From NCBI GenBank assembly GCA_026261815.1, contig JAMPIT010000894.1:56038147-56102146 (forward strand): DNA of 64,000 nt. Direction: 5' to 3'. Of this stretch, positions 11,434-21,667 are shown piece after piece (the first letter of the stretch is position 1; every line of letters begins with the position of its first letter). The position numbers and the translations under genes were made by a program. The stretch is from Monarcha castaneiventris obscurior (lineage: Eukaryota; Chordata; Aves; Passeriformes; Monarchidae). Below the pieces are notes generated by a model, which was given only the letters and a program-made list of their open reading frames with translations, ran no database searches and was not told the DNA's origin.

Positions 11434-14176
11434 CTTTAAAAATAAAAGATTAAATTATGTCATAATATTCCAGTGTCCTACACATTATGTGTCCCAAGAC
11501 TGGCTAACCAGACAGCAATAAACAAAATTGAACTATGGCCCAAGAGGAGATCTAGTGCATAATTTTCAGGGTTACAATTTCTTTTCTGTCTGAAACAGAA
11601 TATCAAGTGTAAAGAGAAGAAGCACTGCCATACAAAATACAACATCTATCTCCTGTTGCCAAAATACTGGCTGGTACAGAGTCTGGGACGAAGCCCAGGA
11701 CTGCCCAGAACCAAGAAGGATAGGTAATAGGTGTTGAACATATTTCTGCTGCTTTCTCCCCTGCAGAAAACCAGATGAGATTCCATGGCAATTGTGTAAT
11801 TAATCCTCATATAACCCAGACCACAGTTTCAGCCTAAAATAATATGAAAATATACCAGGATCAGACTGCACATGGATTGCAAATGAGACTAAAACAAAAC
11901 TGTGAGCACACCTTGGAGTGTGGTGCTCTCTCACTGCACACAGTTTAAGGCATTACTACCATATGTGTCTGCATCTGTGAGAAACTGATATTTGCTGTTT
12001 CGATGCCTTTTGTTAGCTCCTCCATCTCCAAAGTGCACTAGGCTGTAAAGCTCAATATGCTGCTAATTCATTACGCAGCTCAGCATTTGCTCAATGGATT
12101 ATTACTGGGAACTGAATTCAAAAAATATCCATGCTCTGCACGTTGATAGGCTGCTATTGAGTCACCTTGATTTTTAAACCCCAGAGTGGCTCAGAATAGT
12201 AAACATTGTAAAAGATTTGATTACGCACAGTAGCTGCTTTTGAGGAGGATTTCACAGCATGCCCTGAGCTGTGCATTTCCACGACAGACTGAGAAGGCTC
12301 TGGAGGAGCCACTGGAGCCTACTGGGAAATAACATGCTTGGAGAGCAACCTCAATATTTGTTTGATAAACTGAGACAACTACACTGCCACATGAATAAGC
12401 ATCAAACACTCTTCAAAGGAAACATTTTCCAGACACACTATCAGTCTGGAGCCGTAAACACTGAGCGTGCATTAAGTTCATGAGTTTGCAGTACAGCTGC
12501 TGCACTGGGAATAAAACCAAGAACTCCAAAATGAAATATAAGCCATTAGTTGTTAAAGAAACACTAGCTAAAGACTTTATCAGGTCTGTTCATCATGTGT
12601 GGGGATCAGCAGAGAGCTGCAGTACCACACGAGACCTGCTGTGTGACAAATGGCTTTCGCAGCTCCTGACTACCAAGCATGTGCCTGTATTGCCTTTGCG
12701 AGAGCACCACAATCCTCTTCCTGTGCAATAGGCCTATTTTGGAGGCCAAACACTTGAACTGAGCACAGCCAGCATCACAACCTCCTTGAGCTTTCTCCTG
12801 GATGGCCCATGGAGAACTTGTCCTGCACACAGAGCACCCACCAGCCAAGAAAAAGAAGGAGCCTATTGTTGAGGAATGGGCCACATCCCTTCCTAGGTCC
12901 CTGACCATACTCTTGTCAACAGCCTCTCTCCACCTCCCCCTTTGCCTGTGGAAAGACTTCACGAAAACACAAGCCCACGCTGAGATGTGTCCCTTACCCC
13001 ATGATGGAAACTCTGATTCAAAAGTGCACCAACGCAGTGCGAGAACTTATCATCGAGCAGTTTCAACTCTTTGTTTCCAAATGTCATCATTTGATAGGTA
13101 ATGCCTCAAGAGCAACATACAAACCTCCTTTCCCAAAGATTTGCACAGTCACCTAAGTTAGTTGTGATTCGACTGCCTCACAGCAGAGGGAAACCACTTA
13201 TCCCACAGAAAGCTCACCGTGCAAGTCACTGATGAAGAATTGCATCATATAATTTCTCTGCTGTCGGGCTGTTTGCAAACAAAAGAGACTGAGAAAAACA
13301 AACTTAATTTGTGTTTTCCTCAGTGCTCACTTTCCAACAGTCTGCTTCTGCACTGATGCACCCAGGATGTCCCTGTTTCTTGTCACTCCCAGCAAACACA
13401 GGCCTCCAGTGAAGGGATAACCTGTCTGCAGTGAGCTTAATTTCACACATCGCATTAACAAGCAGATTAAACAGAAATCCCCATAATCAAGTGTCTTGTC
13501 CCTTTAATCATTTTAAAGAAATTAGCACACAGAGTCAGAGAGCACACACACCACACAGGCTGCCCACACAACTGTCTCCAGCTCTCTGCACCTCAGAGCT
13601 TTCATAGCAACTGGAATGCAAGAAAACTATTGATGCCAAAGTGCTCAGACCACATGTAAACTCAGGATGCAGTTCAGCAAATACACCAACAGCCTTTTAA
13701 AATAGCAGCACAGATGGAGCTCACCCCACTGCCCAACACACACTCAGCCTGATCCCAGCCCAGCCCCTGGAGCCCACTGGGGCTGAGGATTCCACTGAAG
13801 CAAAGGGCTATGCTGAAACTAAAGTTCACCCAGTGTTGTGGTAAGCTTTCCTGAAACTAAGAATTTGGGACCTTTTGTGCTTTGCTTTTCATAAAACCAC
13901 AATTTTATTTTGTTTGAAACCTGGCACAGGATTTTTTTCTTATTAATGACAGTATATATATGTTTTTCTTATTTACTTGCCAGTGTTGCTAGCAACCAAA
14001 ATAAACACTGAACCCCAAACAGAAAAAAACACCTACCTAATCCCCCCAATTTTTTTTTTTTTTAAGCAAAAAACATTTTAAGAAGTAGTCAGAAGAACTA
14101 CCTACAATCCCTGAGCTTGACAACAAAGCAAAGTTCCAGTGCTGGCTAGTCTTGATGCTGGGAAGCACATACTTAC
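11434..14176. other. Intron
   Basis: Intron of about 2.7 kb. Short open frames near 12.2-13.1 kb on both strands show no family similarity or splice framework. A T-rich/A-rich run occurs at 14049-14063. Confidence 0.7.
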
Positions 14177-14339
14177 ATTCAGCAATGGTGAGAGGTGGGT
14201 AGGTGAGGTAGAAACCCACCAGCTCAGCTGACAGCTGATTAAGAAGGTTGCTGGAAATAGTGCCATTTAGAGTTGTGCTTTGATTTTTCACTACGTAAAA
14301 CAGAGTGACAGCTTGGGAGACATTGGACGTGTTCAAAAT
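14177..14339 (-). CDS. KIAA1549/KIAA1549L: Ectodomain exon (163 nt)
   Basis: The acceptor is ttgcttctgtttcag and the donor is GCTGAAT|GTAAGT. It encodes ILNTSNVSQAVTLFYVVKNQ then STTLNGTISSNLLNQLSAEL and VGFYLTYPPLTIAE, leaving one base for the next codon. It is dense in N-glycosylation motifs (NTS, NVS, NQS, NGT), so this face is clearly extracellular. The TLFYVVKNQS beta strand followed by an LLNQLSAEL helix suggests a ferredoxin-like or SEA-like fold; that fold is an inference from pattern, not a match I could test. Confidence 0.9.
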
Positions 14340-16626
14340 CTGAAACAGAAGCAAAAAAATAACATGTTTCTGTGGTTCAGCTCAATTTTAAACAAAAAAA
14401 ACCCAAAAAGCACCAAGGCAGTGCAAAGAAACTGGGGGAATGTTAACTTGAACAATGGATTAGCTACATCTCATTCAACTTTACTTGTGTGATACTTTAA
14501 TCCCTACTTTAGTACTTGCAGGGTTCCTTGAGGACAGCAGCAGGCAGAAGAGATGCAGTCAGGATTGAAAATGTTTTCCCCTGGTTTTACCAGGAAATGT
14601 GGGATGAGGGAGAGGATGTTTATCAGAAAAATCATCCAGTGCTTGATGCAGAGAAATTGTCCTGTTTTTCTTGCTGTCTTTGCTGCCTTCCTGCTGTAGT
14701 TCTCTAGACCCACACTTTTTCCATATGAAATTAAGGGGTATCATGTTTTTCTGTTCCTAGCATCATATGAATACCTGCTCTCCTCCCCACTCTAACTCTG
14801 TGCCAGTCTCTTCCTGAGCCCAAATCTCACAACTGCATTGTAAGGAACAATTGTATTTAGTGAGCACTGGATGAGATCCTCAAAAAACAGGAACAAAACC
14901 CATATGTTTTCTTGGAAAACTTATGCCCTAGGGCAAGAGGGATGGGGTTTTTTGGCTACTGATAGGTAGGCCCAAAAGCATTCATGAATGTTATTTAAAT
15001 ACCCCATTTTTATGGTTTGGATCATCAAGTTAAAAGAAAAACCATGGTATAAAAAAAAAAAATCAGAAGAGTCCAAGGTCAGACCAAAAGTCTGCCTAGC
15101 CAATGTCCACTTACAAAGGGCTGGAGCAGAGGATTGGAAAGTTAGCACAGGACAAGAGGAGTAAGGGGCTGTCAACAGTGTAAGATTACCCCACAGTTAT
15201 GGTCAGAGCCATAAATCATATGCTTGGGTTTAAAAAGGGTTGATGACTTTTTATTCTATATCTTTGGCTAAATGGTTTTTGTAATTTCCAGATTTTTTTT
15301 CTCGAGTTAGATCTGGACATCTTCATCACACAGTGTGTGAAAGGATTCTTCTTTTCATTTAAATTTGAGTAGTTCTGTTATGGGAAACTCCAAGTGACCA
15401 CTACTGACTCACTACAGCACTCATGGCTGGAGAGCCATGGCCAATTTCATTTCTCCTTGCACAGAAGATGTTTCATGCCTTTTACCCACCTTGATGCCCT
15501 TCCCTCTACTCTCCTAGTGCAGTACTGCCTTTTTTGAACAGGCTCTGTCTGCTCCAGAACTGTTCCTCAGTTTTCAATTAATCTAAAAACCTCATTCAGT
15601 GTTCTGTTGCACAGACTTAGTCTTTTGCACAATACTGGAATAACTTCAGAAAAATTTATCATGAAGATCACACCCTCGAGCCTCTTACTTCCCAGCTTAT
15701 ATGCTGCCTCCAGGACCTCCATCCTATCTCTCCTTAAATTGGCAATACCCACAGAAACAGCCACTACCTTCTTCTAGGGCTCTTTCCAAAACTGCTTAGG
15801 TGCTTTGTGAGATGTGCCACAGGCAAATGAGCCACCATGAATTCCCCTCAATGCCACAGGCCCAGCTATTGAAAAGCTTGATAATCACTTTACCTACTGT
15901 GGTAGGCCCTCTCTTGCCCTGTGCTTTTCTGCGTCTCTGAGCTCCTCCAGTTTGAACACAAGATCACGAGAAACAGCACCAAAGTAACTAAGCAGAGCTC
16001 TGACAACAAATCTTCTCCTTCTGAGGAGCACAAGTCCATACAGAGAGTTTTATCATAACTCAAAAACATAATGTCACCCAGGGGACCATTTCTTTAGTCC
16101 TGAAGTATGGCATACAGCATAGGGGCCTTAGCCCACTATACTTATAAAGGTGTGTAAAAATCAGGCCCTTAGGGGTGCATTTGTGCCCATGAGTATGAAA
16201 CTGTTCCAAGTTTCATACTTGGAAAGAAAGAAATCTATTCCATTATTTCAGATCTTAAAAACAGCTATGCCTAACACTATCTTTATACCTGAACAGCCTC
16301 ACTGAAAGCAACTAATGTGTCAGAACAACATGTTCAGTAAAAATATAAATTTTGAAGACTGTTTTTAAACTTGGTTTTATGAATTTCATTTATATGACTG
16401 AACTGCAAACAGTAAAACTCCAATTCATGAAAAGCAACAGCCTTCTATAAATCATACATTTTTAAGTTTTCCTGGAATGCATAAAACAATCTTATTTCAG
16501 ATGAAAACATAAACCTCCTTCCACAGTTGCTAGCAAAGGCACTGTGTTGGAATACAAACACACACATGGCAAAGAATAAGCAGGAGACTTTGGCAACAGG
16601 CACTGGCAAAGCACCCAGAACTGTAC
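14340..16626. other. Intron
   Basis: Intron of about 2.3 kb. The stretch near 15.55-15.78 kb vaguely resembles antisense CR1 phrasing (cctccaggacctccatcct) but is too diverged to call. Confidence 0.65.
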
Positions 16627-16760
16627 CTGAACAGTTAAGTTGCTGCTGGTGTTTAGGAGCTTTCTTTCAGCATCCTGAAATGCTCTCTGGAGCCGCTGTT
16701 CCATGGTCTGAACAAATTTGCATGACTGAATATTGTCTGTTTGACCCACAAACTGCAGCT
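16627..16760 (-). CDS. KIAA1549/KIAA1549L: Ectodomain exon (134 nt)
   Basis: Acceptor ccttccttttccag and donor CTGTTCAG|GTACAG bound an exon whose first two bases complete the split Glu codon. It encodes LQFVGQTDNIQSCKFVQTME then QRLQRAFQDAERKLLNTSSNLTVQ. The helix-rich, charged segment with a Cys and two N-glycosylation motifs (NTS, NLT) is characteristic of the conserved part of this family. It exits in phase 0. I see no damage. Confidence 0.9.
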
Positions 16761-17735
16761 CTGGAAAAGGAAGGTGTTAGCATGTGGACAAAGTATTCTC
16801 AGTTGCAGCACCAAGAGCAAAATGATCAATTTACACATTAAGCAGGTGAAAATAATGCCACTTCAGGAACTGCACTAAATTAGCCTTAATTAAAACAAAA
16901 TGTAAGAATTAAATTGCATTATTAGAGCTGGTACTCTCCCCAAACAAATGGAGATTGCTTCTGCAATGATATATAAAATGGTAGAGCCAGTTCACTGTGC
17001 ATGTACTTGCTCAGAGCCAGGCAGTATGTGAAGTCATTCCAAAAGACAAGTTATAATCTTAAATTTTGCAGGTCATTTGGTCCTGCAAAACATAATCAAT
17101 CATAATAGGGATTCTCATTCTGTTTTATTTTCAGTCTAGGAGAAATATACTTAACTTTAACTGCTGTAAGTGTGTGTACATAAACATGCAAGCACACATG
17201 TAAGAAATCTTTTTTATCATTTAATACATCATTCCAGAGCACTCAGCCCTCTCACAGCTTATACTGCCCTGCCATTGCTCTGCACAGAGGGGTTTAAAGA
17301 GTGACCCTGGGTCAGAAAGCTGAGACTTGGGTCAGGTGGGTCCAGACAGAACAATGTGTGTGTGTATGTATATATATATGTATATATATGTATATAACAT
17401 ACAGTCATGCTTCTCATCTGATTGCCCCAGAAGAAACACACAGGTTCCTGCCCAATCCATCGACTGAAACCCATTTAAGCAAATGCCAAGCCTTAGTCAG
17501 GCACACTGGTGAGACTCATCCCTGCTGCAGTGCCACCTCCCCTGACAGCAGCGCCAGTGGCAGCAGAGCACCAGGAAGGACAGAGGTGCCCACACTGTCT
17601 GTCCTGCTCGTGCCAGGAAAGCAGCACCTGGAACCAAAGCAGAGCCTGTCCTGCTGCCACACCACTGCCCCAGAGAGTCCCTGAGCACTGAACCCTGAAC
17701 ACACAGCCCCCCCAGGCAGGGCATCACCCACTCAC
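16761..17735. other. Intron with a short (TG/TA)n tract
   Basis: This intron separates the 134-nt and 220-nt exons. It contains an alternating purine-pyrimidine tract (tgtgtgtgtatgtatatata and onwards) at about 17354-17397. The portion close to 17.5-17.7 kb is GC-richer and gives overlapping shadow ORFs. Confidence 0.7.
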
Positions 17736-17955
17736 CCGTCTTCAGCTGGAAGTGGTATGCAGGAGGCGGCTGCCAGGGCAGGGCCAGGGCCACCACGGCC
17801 TGCAAATGTGGCACGTGCTGCTTCATGTCCAGCGTGGCGTTGCTGATGCCATAGGCAAGCAGCTTTTCAATGACAGCAGCTGGCATGAAAACCAGTCTGC
17901 CCCATGTGACATAGTAACCGACTGTGAGGTTACTCGATTGCTCCAGGATTTCAAC
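17736..17955 (-). CDS. KIAA1549/KIAA1549L: Ectodomain exon (220 nt)
   Basis: The acceptor is gtgtgttttag and the donor is AAGACGG|GTGAGT. It encodes about 73 residues beginning VEILEQSSNLTVGYYVTWGR and ending PPPAYHFQLKT, with the last base contributing to a Glu codon split across the intron. The alternating beta-strand-like and helical pattern (VTWGRLVFMPAAVIEKLLAY) fits the folded juxtamembrane domain of the family. N-glycosylation motifs are NLT and NAT. GC content is higher than in the flanking introns, which supports coding function. The open frame reads on past the donor into intron, which accounts for the apparent extra C-terminus of the raw ORF. Confidence 0.9.
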
Positions 17956-19432
17956 CTAAAACACACAGGGAAGCATATTTTTTTATTATTTTGTTCACAG
18001 TTCAACCGCTATTTGATGGGGCTTCTCGCCCTGAATATGTGTCCCTTGTGGGGTTTTTATCCTGTAATCCCCACGGGATCAGTTAGTGTCATATCAGACG
18101 AGGTATTAGCAAAACTGCTCAGAGAGTTTTAGGCTCAGCCCACGCAGCATGGGCTCCAAACGAAGGAGTGCAGTTCTGCCACCACAGCTGCAAACCTCCA
18201 GGTTAGGCTGGGCCTTCATTCATGCACAGATACTGCGATGTTTTACACAGGCATGGAAAAACACAAGGAGCTTCCAGTTTTCATGCCTGAAGTTCACTGA
18301 CTTCATGCATGTTTCTGTCATTGCAGGTTTGCAGACAGATTTTTGAAAGACAGACGTTTCCAATATTTGATTAGGCTGTCTCTTATATCCCGTTCTCCTG
18401 TACTGTCCCAGATGGTTAAGTCTATGAGTGGACCTGTACGAGTGGAAATGCCAAACCACAAGAATGGACACACTGTTAGTCAAAACCTGAGCTGAGTTTT
18501 ACCTCAAAATTCTGTATTTTCCAAAAGTTTTTACCCCTGGAACTGGTCCTCCTCACTAAGTCTTAGCGGGTTTCCTCTGTTAGAAAAAGGCAGCTCCTCT
18601 TAAGTTTGCAAAGAGGTAGGGGACTAAACCTGGCAGTTTTTATTGCTGCTGCCAAGGAATACACAATTCCCAAACCAACTAACATCCTCCACCCTTGCAG
18701 CAATAAAGCATGAGGGCTGAAGTCAACTCAATGCCCTCTGTTTTGAGAAAAATTACTTTCTTCCTCCCCAGAGGCTTGGTGAATGTAACTCCTAAGAGCC
18801 TTGGACTCCACACAAGCCCCCACCTGAGAGCACAGGAAGCTGTGTCCCAGGGAAAAGCACCCTGGCAGCCCACCCAAGCCTGCTCTCACACACAGCAGTG
18901 CAGAGGTTCGTGTAATTTAGCTGCAAAGTGATGAACACATCACCTCCATTTATTTTCAATAAAATGTGCTTTCTCCCTGCTCAGGATTTTTGTCCCTGTG
19001 GAATTGCACCTGTCAGGTACTGGGTTTTCAAAGGAGGGAGCGGACTGACAGCAGTGACATCCCATTTACCAGTCGTGCTCTTGCCATTGATCCAGGCTGA
19101 GCACAGCAGCACTCGGCTGCCCCTGAGCAGAAGTCACTCCTGAGCTGCAGGGGGAAGAGGAAACTGCTGTCAGTAGTCATTTCCCAGAACACATTAAAAA
19201 GAAGTTTACATTTCTCTCTTCTTCTTCATCAAATAAACTGGTAAAAGCTTTGGAGTATTCCTTATATTTTTAGAGACCAGAGTGGGTGCCTGCTCTCCAT
19301 AGGAAAAGCTCAGTGCTCCCCACCAAGAGGCTTCCTGCATCCAGAGACACCCCTGGAGCTGCAGCCAGCTGGGGTTCCTTGGTGGGAGAGCTGTTTTGGT
19401 GCAATCAGGCGGGTAAAGCCAAGCGTGCTTAC
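17956..19432. other. Intron
   Basis: No additional exon, RNA gene or mobile element was recognised in this 1.5-kb intron. Confidence 0.7.
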
Positions 19433-19545
19433 CTGAGCGCTGACGTTCTGCTGGAAAGCTTGTCTCAGCACTTGGTTGAGTCCTTTTCTCACACTCTCCC
19501 TGAAGGCATTGCTAATCATCATCCTCCTTGTGTTCAGAAACAGAA
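19433..19545 (-). CDS. KIAA1549/KIAA1549L: Ectodomain exon (113 nt) following the large exon
   Basis: Acceptor ...ctccacag and donor GCTCAG|GTAAGC bound 113 nt that start with two bases of a split codon and end in phase 0. The encoded peptide VLFLNTRRMMISNAFRESV continues with KGLNQVLRQAFQQNVSAQ. This is an amphipathic segment of the membrane-proximal globular ectodomain, with an N-glycosylation motif (NVS). The frame matches the previous exon's exit phase and the next exon. There are no stops or indels. Confidence 0.88.
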
Positions 19546-20868
19546 CTGTGGAGCAACAAAAGCCACAGGGTGGTTTGAGACATCACCATGCTCCTGTTTG
19601 CTTTCCTTAATTGTTTTACTTCAGGCTGACTGTGCAGGGATCATCAGAGCAGCTTGGATTAGCAGCAGCTCCAAAGACAGAACTGCAGCAGCTCCTGAGT
19701 TCCCCATTCATCCCATGGCAATAGCCCATTGTTTCCACGTTTCCAGAGCAAGGTCTAACAAATGCAATTTCTTTAGCAGCAACAAAAAGTCTTTGCCATG
19801 CTGCCTTTCCAAGGAGGCATGAGGCCACTCACTGCCTGAGGACAGACTGGCACAGCATTCCCAGGGGACTGAGCCAGAGCTGCATAGGCAGGCTTCACAT
19901 CTTCTTGGCAGAGTTACATTAAAAAAATCTGCTGCTCCACTGCTACAATTATTTTCTATTTAGGAAGCATCTGTATGCTTTCTTTAATAAACTTACCACT
20001 ATCTTCTTCTTTTTATAATTTGCAGAGAGAGTTTTATAGCTGTGCTTGAGTACTTTCAATCATATACTATATACAAGCTACTTCTATTTTTAGAAATAGC
20101 TGTTGTACTCATCACACTACTGATGAAGGTATTTAGCAGCTAAGAAACACTCTTTGGGTCCAAAAGTTGCTTATTTCACTGCAGCCTGTATCATGCAAGG
20201 TCATAAACTCTTTTCTGTACCTATCCTGTTCTGAGATGTCCAAGACACACGCACGCTCTGGTGCTGTGCTGTGCTGCCATGTGAACCCTGGGCAAGGTAG
20301 CTCTCCAGGCCCCTTCAGTTTAGAGTTCTTACAGCTAAAGAGAAGCTGCACATGAAAGAACAGCCAGAGCCAGAAGTGGCACTGTTCACACAGAAAACTC
20401 AAAATCCTCCCATTTTGAAGTGTGCAACTCTAAATGCTAAACATTACTTTCAGATCAATCTGCAATGATAGAATTAGGTGTTCATATTAGAACAAAATAA
20501 GGTTTTTGTGTGTAAACAGGGCTGAGGACCAAGGCAGGTTACTGCATCGTCCTCTTCAGCAACACAGAGTCCTTACTGCAAAGCAGCACCAAACCATCCT
20601 GGCTTACAGGGTTGTCCCTCCACACAGGTGGTCCTGCAGTGACTTCCTGAACTTCAGAGCACCTGATCTCACCTTTCATTTGACACAGTCATGTTAAAAT
20701 CCAATGCCATTGCCAAGAACCCTGCTTGTATCCATCTGGTTTGTCAGGGCAGCAGGTTAATAACCAGTGTCCCACACTCTGTGACACTGGGCTGTGCTTC
20801 TCACTCCTCACTAGCTGCCCCTCATAGACACACAAGGTCCCCTCAGCGACTGCAGTGGCTGCACATAC
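19546..20868. other. Intron after the large exon
   Basis: This 1.3-kb intron separates the large ectodomain exon from the 113-nt exon. Nothing else was recognised. Confidence 0.7.
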
Positions 20869-21667
20869 CTGTTTTCACCATCACGTTGGCAGAGAGCCGG
20901 CAGTCCAGGGAGGGAGCTGCTGTCATGTTAGCGAAAGCGGCTGCTGCCGTGGTTTCGGGAGGAGCAGGGGTGAGTTCCACTGGAGAAGGGGGAAGCCTAG
21001 TTGCTTTCGCTGATGCTGTAATAGATGTCAAAGCTGCTGTCATTGTCAGTGGGTATGGGGTTGGCCTTTTCGTGATGTCTGAGCTCGGGAACTTCTGGGT
21101 GTCAGCTACTGTTGTTTCTATCTGCCTTGGTGCGTGGGCTGTGGGTGCGAGCGTGGAAGCTGTGGCCATGCTGCTCTTGGGGGTTATGAGCATAACTGGA
21201 GTGTCCACAGGTGAGGCAGTCATGTTCCTTGTTGCAAAAGGAAAATCTGCCTGTGTTCCTACCGAGCTTAGATCCGGTGTCAGTTTTGTGGCAGTGTTAT
21301 TTTTTGTTAGTGTCAGCATCGGTGTGCTTAAAGCCATCACAGATGGCAAAGGTGTGTTTTCAGTGCCCAGAGAAAAGAAGGAAGAAGCTGGCACTGGTGA
21401 AGCTGGAGATGATTTTCTTGTTAGTGGTTTTGCTTCTGAAGTTTCTACTGTAGGTATTGCACCAGAAGATACTCCAGATAACACTGTAAGAACAGAACGG
21501 GTAAAGTTGGTTGTTGACAAAGAAGGAGACTCTATCTGCGTTGGTGATGCATGGACAGAAGTTATGATGACTGACTGCAGAGCACTGGTGGTAGGGGTTT
21601 GCAATGGGGTGCCCTTGGGAGCTTTATTAGATACATTACTGGGAGCTAGACTATGACTTGTAGCACT
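20869..21667 (-). CDS. KIAA1549/KIAA1549L: Intact 3' part of the large ectodomain exon
   Basis: About 266 codons are open after the TAA at 21668-21670 and lead into the splice donor at 20868 (AAAACAG|GTATGT). The sequence is Thr/Ser/Pro/Ala-rich (for example PPSPVELTPAPPETTAAAA), as expected for an O-glycosylated stalk, and contains N-glycosylation motifs such as NNT and NMT. It ends in CRLSANVMVK before the split codon that joins the exon at 19545. The frame is the same on both sides of the TAA, so this looks like a nonsense change within one exon rather than an exon border. If the upstream part is unusable, a shorter product starting at an internal Met, or use of a cryptic acceptor here, is possible. 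Neither can be shown from sequence. Confidence 0.75.

Noticed and set aside
17354..17397. Alternating TG/TA tract as a functional element
   Set aside because: Short, common dinucleotide repeat with no supporting context.
17301..17886. 127- and 129-codon ORFs overlapping the 220-nt exon
   Set aside because: The minus-strand frame is real only from 17955 to 17736. The rest is intron read-through and the plus-strand frame is a shadow.
20691..21656. 321-codon plus-strand ORF
   Set aside because: It is antisense to the Ser/Thr-rich coding exon; the composition of the true minus-strand frame keeps the opposite strand open. There is no independent support.
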